This document shows positions 20,059-30,850 of a DNA stretch of 64,000 nt, one piece after another (positions within the stretch are counted from its first letter, which is position 1; every line of letters begins with the position of its first letter). The notes under the pieces were generated by a model. The model ran no database searches. It was not told where the DNA came from and saw only the letters and a program-made list of their open reading frames with translations. A program made the position numbers and the translations under genes. Source of the DNA: Eriocheir sinensis (taxonomy: Eukaryota > Arthropoda > Malacostraca > Decapoda > Varunidae); contig NW_026111161.1 of assembly GCF_024679095.1 (NCBI RefSeq), forward strand, positions 265,501 to 329,500, written 5' to 3'.

Positions 20059-20610
20059 TCACAGAGCAGCCTCCCGAAACAGGCTGCTCCACAAGTTAGC
20101 GAACTGGACGTTTTCTTGTGAGCAAAGGGACTGAAGTCTGTTGTTTGTGCTGAAGGCCTTACTGTAAAAGCTAGATTCGGCACCGACCCTCGGGAGGATT
20201 CCTGAGATTATGATGTTATTGGCATCCGTTTTACATTTATACTGCTTGATCATGCGGCGGTATTTCTCAGGCAGTTCCTCAGAACGGGTTGTCTTTACGT
20301 CATTTGTCCCCGCGTGAATGACAAAGAGGGTGTTTCGGTCGGCATTTCTCGTGACATCATCGCACGCTGCGGTGATGTCGTCCAGTCTGGCACCTGGATA
20401 GCGGTAACGTTTTCTGCAGCTGTTTGATGAACAACCACAAAACTCAACCAGCTGGCCACGCACCATGGAGTCCCCAACTAGGTGAGTCTCAACCTCATCC
20501 TCCATGGTGTCTGCCAGCACCTGGAACCTATTGAAGGTAGTGGGGGTCAGTAAATCCTTGGTTGCCTGCTTCGGTTTGGCTCCATTTCTTACAGGTTGGA
20601 ACCCCGACAT
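20059..20610 (-). pseudogene. SGNH-type esterase domain of CR1-like ORF1
   Basis: Shows HLVGDSMVRGQLVEFC with the GDS nucleophile block, RYRYPGARLDDI, and LFVIHAGTNDVKT with the GxND block, then NNIIISGILPRV. These are the landmarks of SGNH hydrolases found in ORF1 of CR1 LINEs. It lies in a different frame from the N-terminal part of ORF1; the shift is near 20,605. Confidence 0.75.
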
Positions 20611-21151
20611 CCTGTGAAGTAGGAAGAAAAGTGTTAAGTGGGGCAGGCTGGAAGTTGTCCTGTGAGGCAGGCTGGGAGTTAGCCTGTAAAGCAGGCTGGG
20701 GGTTAGCCTGTGAGGCAGGCTGGGGGTCAGCCTGTGAGGCAGGCTGGCAGTTGTCCTGTAAGGCAGGCTGGGGGTTAGCCTGTGCGGCAGGGGGGGGGTT
20801 AGCCTGTGAGGCAGGCTGGGGGTTAGTCTGTGAAGTAGCCTGGGGGTTAGCCTGTGCAACCTGTGAGGCAGGTAACACGTCCTCCCGTGAAGCAGGAGAT
20901 TCGTCTGGAGAGGGCACAGTCTCGGTGGAGGGCCTCTCCACCATCGATGGTGGAGTCACTGCCACATTACTTGCAACAAATTCCTGAAGGGTTTTGAATT
21001 TCTTTTCAAGATCATTATGTTTGACTTTCCATTCCGTCACAGCCTTCTGAAATTGTAATCTTTGAACGCAGAGGCGGCAAGTTCTACTCAGCTGGAAGTA
21101 CTGAGCTGCAAATCGTCCGAGACAGACGTCACACTTAAGGTTCGAAGGCAT
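20611..21151 (-). pseudogene. N-terminal part of CR1-like ORF1 (Cys-rich finger, coiled coil, PQPA-type repeats)
   Basis: Begins MPSNLKCDVCLGRFAAQYF, with paired cysteines CDVC and CRLC resembling a PHD-like or other zinc finger. A short coiled coil follows (FQKAVTEWKVKHNDLEKKF), then a low-complexity tail of repeated QANPQPAS/L units encoded by the minisatellite at 20,640-20,870. The open frame runs on to 20,528, but the homologous chain switches frame near 20,605 into the esterase. Confidence 0.7.
20640..20870. repeat. Coding minisatellite, ~24-30 bp units
   Basis: About eight degenerate copies of GGCTGGGGGTTAGCCTGTGA-type units. On the minus strand they encode the QANPQPA repeats of ORF1. 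Confidence 0.8.
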
Positions 21152-21160
21152 TGTTAGAAA

Positions 21161-21555
21161 CTTAAGCGAGTTAACAGTTTGGGCAAATATTAAAAGCGCT
21201 TTCGAAAAAACTTAAAGTGTGACCATAAATTGAATTGGATAAAAATTGTGTATGGAATTTAGATACTGCTGTGTTAGATGCCTCCAACACTGGGAGTTCA
21301 CTCCCACAGAGTCTTGAAAACGCCTCAAAGACCAATCGCTTGTCCTGAGCCTCGGTCACGAGAGTGACTTTCAGAACACAGCGCTTTTCAGCTATTGTCC
21401 TCAAAGTTTTGTCCCATAGAACAGGGCCGGCGTAGTCACAGATAAACTGGCAGAGGGGCAGAAGAGGGAGAAGAGGCACTGAATTCACCTTTCTGAAACG
21501 TCTAACCCAACTCTGCGACCCTTTCGAGGCCTGGTCAGTGGCACCTGTCACCAGG
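21161..21555. other. No gene recognised; possible 5' UTR of the CR1-like LINE
   Basis: Sequence upstream of ORF1 on the minus strand. It is open in one frame (with CDYAGPVLWDKTLRTIAEK) but has no recognised domain. Confidence 0.35.
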
Positions 21556-21716
21556 TGACTGGAGCGAATGGAGGATGCAAGATTAGCAAGAAAAGTATAC
21601 TTGTGGAATATAAGAGATGGCAAATGGGCGAAAAAATGTGGGCGAATGATAGACAGGAATGTTGTGCTAAGTAGGTGGGTGTACCGACAAAGAGGTAGAA
21701 TGGGAGGATTGACAGA
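21556..21716 (+). pseudogene. RTE-like LINE C-terminal scrap
   Basis: Encodes MEDARLARKVYLWNIRDGKW, resembling the W-GH-RM-D-RL-KKV tail of RTE-type ORF2. It is unrelated to the endonuclease that follows from 21,717. Confidence 0.4.
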
Positions 21717-22510
21717 TGCAGGGAACAGAAGAGTCGTGGGGAGGAAGGCTCCTGCAATTGGCAATGGAACATGTGCTGATGCAATGGATTAAGGAACATA
21801 CTAGATTCAGGAAAGAAGGAGAGGCATCAAGATTTGACCTGGTTTTTAGCAAGGAACTGGAAGTAATAGAAAACATTAAAACAGATTGCCTAATAGCAAA
21901 GAGTGACCATGCGATTGTGGAATTTGAAGTAAATGAAAAGAGAACGATTGACCAAAAAGTGGATCACAAAATAGGGAGAAGAAACTACTGAGGCAGATTT
22001 TGTTAATATGAGATCTTTTTTTGAAAATGCAAATTGGAGTGGGCTGTACAAAGCCAAAAGTACCCAAGACAAGTGGGAGGAGTTTTTAAAGCTGTACAAA
22101 GAAGCCGAGAATAGATATGTCCCTAAGGTACCCGAAAAGGATGTTGGTAAAAAGGAGTGGTTTAACAAAAGATGCGAGGCAGCTAGAAAAAGAAAGGAAG
22201 GAGACGAAGAAGAATCAACGCGTGGAACAATTTCAAACAAGCAAGGAATGAATATACAAAGATTAGAGGAAAAGAAAAACGGAAATATGAAAAAGATATA
22301 ATCGACAAATGCAAAGACCAACCTAAACTATTTCATAGACATGTGAACGGCAAATTAAAGAATAAAGAAACAATCGATAAACTGAAAATGGATGGAACTA
22401 CATATGAGGACCCAGCAGAGATGGCAGAAGTGATGAACAATAGCTTTCATAGAGTTTTCACATAAGAAGACGAATTCGTACAACCACCGGGCTGGGAAAG
22501 AGGAAGGGTT
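21717..22510 (+). pseudogene. Endonuclease C-terminus and linker of LINE B
   Basis: Shows FRKEGEASRFDLVFSKEL, then AKSDHAIVEFEV with the conserved SDH catalytic motif, then linker sequence KKEWFNKRCEAARKRKE and, in another frame near 22,310-22,440, FIDKCKDQPKLF-like helices. Frame changes near 21,990, 22,200 and 22,465 break it. The N-terminal half of the endonuclease is missing. Confidence 0.75.
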
Positions 22511-23968
22511 ATGCAGGAGATACAGTTAACGGTGCAGGAGGTCAAGGAAAGCTTGAACAAGCTGGATGTAAGAAAAGCGACGGGGCCGGATGGAGTATCA
22601 GGGTGGATCCTGAAAGAATGTAGTGAGCAACTTGCAGAGAAACTGCACTCCATAATGAGTGTCTCCCAGAGTGAAGGAAGGGTACCACAGGATTGGAAGA
22701 GAGCAAACATAGTACCAATTGTTCAGGGAGGAAGGAGAGAGGACCCATTAAATTACAGACCAGTATCACTCACTAGTGTGGTTGCGAAGATATGTGAGAG
22801 GATGGTTAAAAACAGGTGGTCGGATTTTTTAGAAAGGGAGAGAATTATCTCGGATTGCCAGTTTGGATTCAGGAGAGGGAGATCGTGTCACCAACTTGTT
22901 ATGTTATTACTCAAGGGTGACAGATTTATTACAAGAGAGAGAAGGCTGGGGGGATGGAGTGTACCTGGATTTGAAAAAGGCATTCAACAAAGTACCGCAC
23001 AGAAGACTAATTTGGCAAATTAAAAATAGGGGTGGAGTGGGTGATAGACTGATTAAGTGGCTGGAGGACTTCCTAACTAACAGGGAAATGAGGACAATAA
23101 TCAGGGACAGGGTTTCCAACTGGTGCCCTGTGATGAATGGGGTCCCACAAGGTTCGGTGTTGGCACCAATAATGTTTGCTGTTTATATAAATGATATGGT
23201 GGACGGAGTGACCAGCTATGTGAGTTTGTTTGCAGATGATGCAAAGCTATTGAGACGAGTCAATGATGTGAAGGACTGTGAGGCATTGCAGAGGGACCTG
23301 GACAAAATATGGGAGTGGAGTGGTACATGGCAGATGGAATTCAACCTTGGGAAATGTAAAAAAATAGAGTTTGGTAGGAGTGGAAGATGTGAATTTGATT
23401 ATAAGATGGGAAATGAGATAATATGCAGAGGAATGGAAAAAAAAGATTTGGGAGTGACTATCTCAGAGAATATGTCACCGGACAAACAGATCAACAGGAT
23501 AACGGGACAAACTATGAATTTACTGAGGAACATAAGGACGGCATTTGTGTATTTGGACGAGGAGGTGATGAAGAATATAATAGTTACAATGATAAGGCCA
23601 AGGTTGGAATATGCAGCAATGGTCTGGTCTCCTCACAAAAAGAAGAATATAAGAAAGCTGGAAAGAGTTCCGGTACCAGAACTTAGGGATCGGACTTGCG
23701 AGGAGAGACTCAATAGCATGGGGCTCACAACCCTGGAGAGAAGAGAAAGAGGAGACCTGATAGTGGTGTACAGGGTGGCGAGTGGGGTGGAGAATCTGGA
23801 CAGAGAGGACCTGTGTGTGTGGAGCGAGAGAGAAACAAGAGGACATGGAAAAAAGTTGAGGGCGACCACGTGTAGGCAAGATGTGAAAAAGTTTAGCTTC
23901 CCAAACAGAAGCAGAGCTGTGGAATGGACTGGGGGAGGAGGTGGTTTGTGCAAGAAACATTCATGATT
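22511..23968 (+). pseudogene. Reverse transcriptase of LINE B
   Basis: First frame (22,511-22,900): LDVRKATGPDGVSGWILKEC, RVPQDWKRANIVPI, DPLNYRPVSLTSVVAKICER and FGFRRGRSC. A shift near 22,890 leads to the second frame (to 23,966): GVYLDLKKAFNKVPHRRLIW, NGVPQGSVLAPIMFAVYIND, catalytic LFADDAKLLRR, EKKDLGVTISENMSPDKQI, and the thumb RPRLEYAAMVWSPHKKKNIR. One frame change and a short deletion near 23,680 (KLERVPVP) are the main lesions. The FADD active site is preserved. Confidence 0.85.
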
Positions 23969-24440
23969 TTAAGGGCCCAGGCAGGGAAAATTTGATGGAA
24001 AATCAGGGTTTGGGGTTATTTGAATTCTGTGTACCATCATTTTGGGCAATCATCTGGCATCACTTTCACAAAGTTTTAAAGCAATTGTAATGAGGGGAAA
24101 ACTGAGAAAATCGATAACCTGTAATAACTGATGTGTTGCTTGTGAATTATGTGATGGTGCGGCAGGGCAGACATTCAGACAGACAGACGAACCAGTGGCT
24201 CATAGTGAAGGTGCCGAGGATGGTTAGTTAGGTTTTCTTTTACAAGGAACAATGAGGAGGAATTTTTCATCTAAGTCACGTGGGAGAGAGGAACAGCTGT
24301 CTCTGAACTCCTGAGTTAGCGGAACAGGCCAAGTATCTGTAACAACAACCACCGTTCGGTGCTAGTTAGCCGGCAGCCACGCCAAAGGGGTGGAGGAGGA
24401 GTCGAGTTAGAAAAGGCGCTGAGGACTGCATATTCAGTCA

Positions 24441-24740
24441 AGCCTCGCCTCTCCTCCCGGCAGGTACGTGAAGTTAATTCCAACGGACAGTGACTATTTA
24501 GTGTGTTACAATGTTATCATTATACCTATAACGGCTAATTGAGCCTCCAACGGACAGTGACTATTTAGCGTTTACAAAATATTAATTATTATACCTATAC
24601 GTACTAAGCAAGCCAAGCCTCCTCTCTCCAGGTACGTGAAGTTAATTCCAACGGACAGTGACTATTTAGCGTGTTACAATGTTATTATTATACCTATAAC
24701 GGCTAATTGAGCCAAGCCTCGCCTCTCCTCCCGACAGGTT
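24441..24740. repeat. Tandem repeat array inside the Kolobok-like element
   Basis: The core CCAACGGACAGTGACTATTT occurs three times (near 24,480, 24,548 and 24,648) with surrounding GCCAAGCCTCGCCTCTCCTC segments repeated. It is noncoding. Confidence 0.75.
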
Positions 24741-25756
24741 CCCTACTGACTGGGCGATTGCCCCCTTGTTGTTTTAGTATGTAAAGTTCCCCCTTGTTGG
24801 GCTTCCAACCCACCCTCTGGTATTTTAGGAGCACGAATGTCTCATCCCATGATTAATTCAGTAATAGAAAAGGATACTTTTTCTTGTTAGTGTCATTTGT
24901 TTGATCCAATGCTTGTGGGGACTCATGACCACCTCCTTGGTGTCCTGAACCCCCATGACAACCATGCTTCCATGATCAACCCTGTGAACACATATCGGTG
25001 GTAGGAAATATTTTCAGTAATAATCAAGTATCACTGAACCCTGATTAGAGTAGCTGTTATTTAGCAACGGTTAAGTGTTTAGGCTATGGCCAGTGTATCA
25101 CATCTTTCATGTAGTTGTAATAGTCTGAAGAGATGAGTGAGCCCTTTAAGGTGAATAGGAGTGATGAGTGATAATTATTAACTAGGATTGATACTTACTT
25201 CAGTAAGCTCGCTACCATTACCAACTGAATGATGAACTGTAAATAATAGTTAATTAACTCCAGTCAGCTCGCTTCCAATACCAACAGAATAATGAATTGT
25301 AAATAACATTGTTGCTTAAACTTCAGTAAGCTAGCTACCATAATATACTAACATAATGTGAATAAACCTCATAATTTAACCTTGTGTTGCGTCACCCTAA
25401 CAACCATAACAACTTGAAGCTACACTTGATAGGAATATATTAAAAGCACAGAGTTGAAGGCAACACACAATCACTCCATTCTAAGTAATTTTCCTGAATA
25501 TTTTACCAAAGTGGGCGTGGCGCACGTGACATTTAAATCCCATGCACTGCGCTGGCATTTTCCGCGTTTTCAAAGGTTTAGAAATTAATTTTTTACATTT
25601 TTTTGTTATTGAGGCTAGTGGTGAATATTGGCAACTATCACCTACTAAATAAGAGTCGGTCGGTCCTTCCTACTCCTACTCCCCGGCAATGGCACATCTG
25701 CCTTCACAGGGAGCAGGTCTGTCAGATGTCACTCGGGTTTCCCCCCCAAGAACTCG

Positions 25757-26388
25757 TTGCTCTCTGACCCTCACAAGTTCCCTGAAGGATGGGGATGCCT
25801 AGCAAAGGACTTAGAAAGAAAAGAGAACACCTTGAGAAAGCGAGAGTCACGCGGCACCCCGGAGCCTTCACCTGTCAACACCTCAGAGGAAGAAATGAGG
25901 AATGATATTATGTCATCCTTTGAACACTGTTCATCTACTGACGACAACCCAAAACACCACCTTTGTCCCAAATCAACAGATTTGTGGTGTTTTTATCAAA
26001 AGGCTCTCACATTAGGGCAGGAACCACCCAGCCACAGCACTATGAAAATTTCTTTTACCTTTCAGCTCCAGCTTGTTCGTCAAGTATATGAGCGGCTGAC
26101 AACGGACACAATGATGCAGAGATGCCTCAAGGGATTTACTCAAAATCCAAATGAATCTTTCCATGGTAGAGTATGGCTCTATTGCCCCAAACACATCTCT
26201 GCTTCAATGCTGAATTCAATGCTGGGTATGTGGATGCCAACACTTATCCACGTATGGGAGTTCCACTCACTTCCACAATGAGGAAGTATCTAGAAATGAA
26301 GGATGCTGCAATGGACATCCCTCTAAAGAAGAAGATGAGAGATGAGCGCCTCCAGAGGGACCTCGACTACGTGCCAGGGGGCCACTGA
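25757..26388 (+). pseudogene. Kolobok/Mutator-like transposase C-terminal fragment
   Basis: Recognisable blocks are KHHLCPKSTDLWCFYQKAL, LVRQVYERLTTDTMMQRCLK and GFTQNPNESFHGRVWLYCPK, and, after a frame change near 26,210, FNAGYVDANTYPRMGVPLTS then MRKYLEMKDAAMD. Proteins with this H-CP...WC...TQN-NES-W-PK signature are the C-terminal part of transposases filed as Mutator-like or Kolobok. The N-terminal catalytic part is not visible upstream, so the fragment is inactive. Family placement rests on motif memory plus the TTAA duplication. Confidence 0.55.
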
Positions 26389-27078
26389 CGTGTCAGCCTT
26401 CAGCGAAAATTGCCGTTTTCTCGTTTGGTAAGTTATCAACATTCAAGTAAAGATTTCTCTCTTATTTTTAGACCGATTTCCATGATTCGTGCAGCAAATT
26501 GTTTGTAAATAAAAACACTACGCACGTGACAGAGTACATTTTGCATTTTTATCAAGATTATTATGTCAGTAATTATTTAAAATACAGTAAATGAGATTTT
26601 TTTGGATAGTAGGAAAAAGTACATATAACAATAATATGGATAATGATAAGAAAAAAGTGAGTAGTCAGCCTTTTACTTTAACCATTTGAGGATCACAGTA
26701 AACTTTTTGGGACTGAATCTGATCATTGGTATTTGTGTCATCTTAAAAAAAAAATAATAATAAAAAATTAAAAAAATAAAAAATAAAAATCATTGTTGCA
26801 GATGTCAACTTCACCCCCAGACAACCCCGTTCAGCAAGAAAAACACCTTCTAAATAAACCTGAATTCACACTATAACGTTTTCTTTAATTTCCACGTATT
26901 TTCCCTACCAGGGCCCTTAAGGAAAAGTTGGATAAGAGCGGATATGGAGATGGGAAAGCGCGAGCGTAGCCCTTTTCCCGTATGTCACAACTAGGTAAAT
27001 ACACACACACACACACACAGGTCAGAACAGGAGAAAAGGAAGTTTTTCTGGAGAGTGATGGACATGGACCTAAGGAAG

Positions 27079-27740
27079 TGGTACAGAAGGGAAGAGGAGA
27101 CAGCTTGAAGGTGGCACACACTAATGTGAACGGGTTAATATCATCAATGTTAGAAATAGGAGATTACCTGAGCAAGGAAAAAACAGGTGTTATGGGGATT
27201 ATGGAAACCAAATTGTCTGGCAGTATAGATGCATTCAACTTAGGGGATAGTAAATATAATGTATAGACAAGAAATAGAGAAAATAAACAAGTGATGCTAT
27301 TGATGAAAAAAGAATTGACTGTGGAGGGGGTCACCTATGGCGAAGGGGAAGCGGAGGTCTTAAATGTGGGATTGAGAATGCAGGGGAGGATGCAGAAATA
27401 TTGTAGTGGTGTATGTCCCCCAAAAAAACAATTCATGGACAGAGGAATTGTACAAGAAGAAGCTGGAAGACACATTGGATTCCCTAAGGAGATTGCTGGA
27501 GAAGGATAAGATTCTGATAATGGGGGATTTTAATTGTAAGGAAGTGTCATGGGAAAACTGGTCAACGGAAGGAAGTGAAGCTTCATGGGGGAACAAGGTT
27601 TTGGAATTGGTTATAGATAACGTCCTCACACAGTGGGTGGAGGAAAATACAAGATTCAGAGGAGAAGACGAACCATCTAGATTGGACTTGATAATCACCA
27701 GGGAGCTGGATCTCGTAGAGGAGATGAACTAGAAGAGCCC
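27079..27740 (+). pseudogene. Endonuclease domain of LINE C
   Basis: Blocks: LKVAHTNVNGLISSMLEIGD, the N-terminal Asn-containing motif; VMGIMETKLSG with the catalytic Glu; VVYVPQK-NSW equivalent to the Y-PP block; ILIMGDFNCKEVSWENW with GDFN; and FRGEDEPSRLDLIITREL. A stop after EEMN (27,730) precedes SDHVLIEYIL at 27,752. Frame changes near 27,265 and 27,400. The catalytic motifs are largely retained although the frame is not. Confidence 0.8.
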
Positions 27741-28532
27741 TATAGGGAAGAGCGATCACGTACTTATTGAGTACATATTACGAGAAGGAGGTAAAATAAT
27801 CAGGAATGAGGACTACAGGAAAGAATGGTTTAACTTCAATAAGGCAAATTTTGAACAACTTGGGGAACATTTTGAGGAAGCACAATGGGATACTTTTTTT
27901 GAGGCTGATAATGTGGAGGAAAAATGGGCTATCTTCCTATGGATTTACAATGAAGGAGTGGAAAAGTGGGTACCAAGGATGAAAGAAGGCCAGAAATCAA
28001 GAGAAGAGTGGTACAATAGAAAGTGTGTAGACGCCAAGCAGGAAAAGGAGAAGGCATGGAACAAATGGAGAAAAAATAGGAGGATGGATCTATGGAATGA
28101 GTACAAAAGGAAGAGGAATGCTTATGTCAAAGTAGGAAGAGAAGAAAAAAGGAATTTTGAGAAAAATATTGTAGATAAGTGCAAAGACCAGCCAAAACTG
28201 TTTTATAAGTTCATAAATGGAAAGTTGAAAAATAGAGATGTGATTCAGAAAGTTAAAGTTAATGGTGAAACTTTTGATAGTATAAGTGAAATAGTAGAAG
28301 TGATGAATAATTGTTTGCAAACAGTGTTCACAAGGGAGAGTGAGTTTGAAGGTGTAGATGCAGTGCCGGGGAATAGAGTGGGTCTGGAGAGAATACAAAC
28401 ATCACCAGATGAAGTTAGGAAATTATTGGAAGAATTGGATGCGAGGAAATCGGCAGGACCAGATGGTATATCAATTTGGGTGCAAGAATAGTGTAACCAA
28501 CAAACAGCTGGAAAGTTGAGCAACTTGATTAA

Positions 28533-28909
28533 GGCGGGGTTCCCACTATTCCGTTTTCATGGATCCGTCGACTGTCAGTGACGTCATCAACGGAGCCCGG
28601 GCCCTGCGCAGAGCCCTTCCAGAGATGAACTCAAGTTAACTTTTGGGTCCGTAACGGCGGTGGTGGTGCCAGTCCAGTGATGTTGGATACTCTACATATC
28701 ATGAAAATATGAAACAGAAGTACTTAGCTACAAAATAACATATACAAGAAGTCGTTGTGGTTAATGCTGTCCATGTGTTTCTCAACAAATGATGAGCGAT
28801 GGACTGACGGAGTGGATCACCCCTGACGGGCAGCCGCTGTTTCGCTGACGTCATTTTGACGTCATTAACGTCAACAGATCCGTCAAGACGGAATAGTGGG
28901 AACCCCGCC
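28533..28909. mobile_element. PIF/Harbinger-like MITE with TAA duplication
   Basis: Perfect inverted ends GGCGGGGTTCCCACTATTCC, flanked by TAA (28,530-28,532 and 28,910-28,912). It contains several TGACGTCA-type palindromes (28,581 and 28,850-28,880) and no ORF. It is inserted in LINE C between linker and RT. Confidence 0.85.
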
Positions 28910-29228
28910 TAATGTCTCACTATCGCAAGGGAAAGTACCAATGGACTGGAAGAGGGCTAACATAGTCCCAATATATAAAGGAGGAAGTAAAGAAGATCCG
29001 TTGAACTATAGGCCAGTGTCATTAACAAGCGTAGTAGCCAAAATGTGAGAAAATTATAAAAAAACAGATGGGTGGCATATTTAGAAAGCAACAGTATATT
29101 AACAAGTAGTCAATTCGGATTAAGAGGAGGGCGATCTTGTGTAACTAATCTGATAAGCTTCTATTCAAGAGTAATTGATATAATACAGGAGAGAGACGGT
29201 TTGGTGGATTGTGTGTATCCGGACTTAA

Positions 29229-29768
29229 CCCTTTCATTGCTAAATGCTCGCAGCGAGCATTAGGCGTATTTGCTGGTGGTGCTAAACCCTCGCTGCGAGC
29301 TCCACCCGCACTCAAATCTCCCGCGCATGAAAGTGTTCCAACACTAATTCTCACAACACAGGATTGCCAATTGAGTGGGTTCTTCACTAAATTTGGTGGA
29401 AAATCATATCAGCCCAGCGTGGCAATTCTACGGACGAGTAACTGGTGGATGTTCTTGCCCAATATAGCGGCATTTTTGCATAGCTTCACCTATCACCTGA
29501 CTGATTCTTTGACCAAATAGTTGTAAATATTGCAGTTGGCAATACTCCCTTGCCAGAATCTGAAGAAAAGATGTCCGCAGTTCCCTCAATACGGCTGATC
29601 ATCCCGCACGCACCGACGTAAGTGTTAACATTCATCACTCCCTGAACATGCATGTACGTTCGCAAGAGAGGCATACGTGACCAACTCCTATAGATCTGGA
29701 CCTCCTCTTTCCATTGGAGTTTTTGGCATGAAGGGACAGTCACGTCCGCACCGCGAGCAAGGAAAGGG
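29229..29768. mobile_element. TTAA-target MITE 1 (piggyBac-like ends)
   Basis: Starts CCCTTTCATTGC and ends GCAAGGAAAGGG, flanked by TTAA (29,225-29,228 and 29,769-29,772). Excision in silico restores the LINE motif DLKKAFDK. CCC-type ends with TTAA are typical of piggyBac derivatives. No transposase. Confidence 0.8.
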
Positions 29769-29808
29769 TTAAAGAAAGCATTTGATAAAGTGCCCCACAA
29801 GAGATTAA

Positions 29809-30063
29809 CCCCTTCAATCCAGTGACGCCGACATCTGCGTCTGAAGGGCGTCCGACGTCATCACCATTAGTCCTCTTTTAAACCTCTTAATCTTCTTCCA
29901 CTTCCTCTTAATTCTCTTCTAAACCTTTTCAAGAGGAAGTGGAAGAGGATTAAGAGGAATTTTGAGGAGGATTGAAAGGTTTAGAAGAGGATTAATCCTT
30001 TTCCAATTCCTCTTGACCCTTTCCATACTGTGACACTGACGTCTGAGTCACATATGGAAAGGG
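29809..30063. mobile_element. TTAA-target MITE 2
   Basis: Starts CCCCTTCAATCCAGTGACG and ends CATATGGAAAGGG, flanked by TTAA (29,805-29,808 and 30,064-30,067). The interior is a long purine/pyrimidine palindrome (AGGAAGTGGAAGAGGATTAA and complement). Same family as 46,716-46,866. Confidence 0.82.
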
Positions 30064-30850
30064 TTAATATGGAAACTCAATCATGTTGGAGGGCTGGGAG
30101 GTTCAATATTGGATTGGATTGTGGACTTTTTGACGAAGAGAGAAATGAGAACAGTAATCAGGAATAATAAATCAAGCTGGATGGAAGTGACGAATGGAGT
30201 CCCTCAAGGATCGGTGTTGGCTCCGATTATGTTTGTAACTTATATTAATGGCATGACAGAAGGGGTGACAAGCTATATGAATATGTTTGCTGATGATGCT
30301 GAAATAATGAGGAGGGTGGCTAATGAAGAAGACTGTGTAGCCCTGAGCCAAGATCTCGATAGAATAAGTGAATGGTCACGCAAATGGGAAATGACATTCA
30401 GTGCAAAGAAGTGTAGCGTGATGGGGTTTGGTAAGAGCAGTAGACAAATATCGGGGAACTACTCTCTGAGTAATGAAAGAATCATGAAAAAAACAGAGGA
30501 AAAAGATCTGTGAGTGACAATAACAGACAAGTTATCCTTTGGAAAACATATAAATAGGATAACTGGGGAAACATACAATCTTCTTAGAAACATAAAAGCA
30601 GCGTTTACGTATCTAGACGAAGAAATGGTGAAGAAACTAACAACATCGATGATACATATGAGACTGGAATATGCAGCATTAGTGTGGTCACCTAGATTGA
30701 GGAAAGAAATTAGAAAGTTGGAAAGAATACAAAGAGCAGCGACTAAATTACAGGAAACTCTGAGAGAACGTACTTATGAAGAAAGACTGGAAAAATTGGG
30801 ACTAACAACACTGGAAAGGAGAGAGAGAGAGAGGGGACTTAATAGCATTA

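Larger units (their letters stand above)
15871..21160 (-). mobile_element. CR1-like LINE (zinc-finger/esterase ORF1 plus EN-RT ORF2), decayed
   Basis: On the minus strand, ORF1 starts at 21,151, followed by an esterase domain, an AP-type endonuclease, and a reverse transcriptase ending near 16,270. A 3' untranslated region of about 400 bp precedes LTR element 2. An ORF1 with Cys-rich finger and SGNH esterase is a known trait of the CR1 group. Many stops and shifts show it is dead. A TA-target element (18,021-18,786) lies in ORF2 and a 135-bp tandem duplication lies in the endonuclease. Confidence 0.75.
23973..26916 (+). mobile_element. Kolobok-like DNA transposon in LINE B (TTAA duplication)
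   Basis: Ends GGGCCCAGGCAGGGAAAAT and, inverted, GGGCCCTGGTAGGGAAAAT, flanked by TTAA (23,969-23,972 and 26,917-26,920). Removing it restores the LINE sequence (HDF-K / EKLDKS). The 3' half holds a transposase fragment (25,757-26,388). Positions 24,080-25,470 are a repeat shared with 57,640-60,505. TTAA plus a KHHLCP/TQNPNESFH-type protein favours Kolobok over piggyBac. Confidence 0.65.
21717..27020 (+). mobile_element. LINE B (CR1/Rex1-like superclade), split by a Kolobok-like element
   Basis: 5'-truncated in the endonuclease at about 21,717, with RT to 23,968. The element at 23,973-26,916 is inserted at TTAA, and the last ~30 codons resume at 26,917 (KEKLDKSGYGDGKARA). The copy ends in ACAACTAGGTAAATAC plus (AC)n at 27,001-27,020. 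The same 3' end recurs in LINEs C, D and E. The exact clade is not certain from motifs alone. Confidence 0.8.
27741..30848 (+). pseudogene. Linker and reverse transcriptase of LINE C (interrupted three times)
   Basis: Linker helices (27,913-28,490) end in LDARKSAGPDGISIWVQE. After the Harbinger MITE, RT fingers resume with DPLNYRPVSLTSVVAKM and FGLRGGRSCVTNLISFYSR. YPDL/KKAFDKVPHKRL is split by the first TTAA MITE, and KRL/IWKLNHVGG by the second. From 30,109 the frame gives NGVPQGSVLAPIMFVTYING, the catalytic MFADDAEIMRRV, and after a stop at 30,511 the thumb ITGETYNLLRNIKAAFTYLD. The C-terminus continues beyond element A1 at 32,638. Confidence 0.85.
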
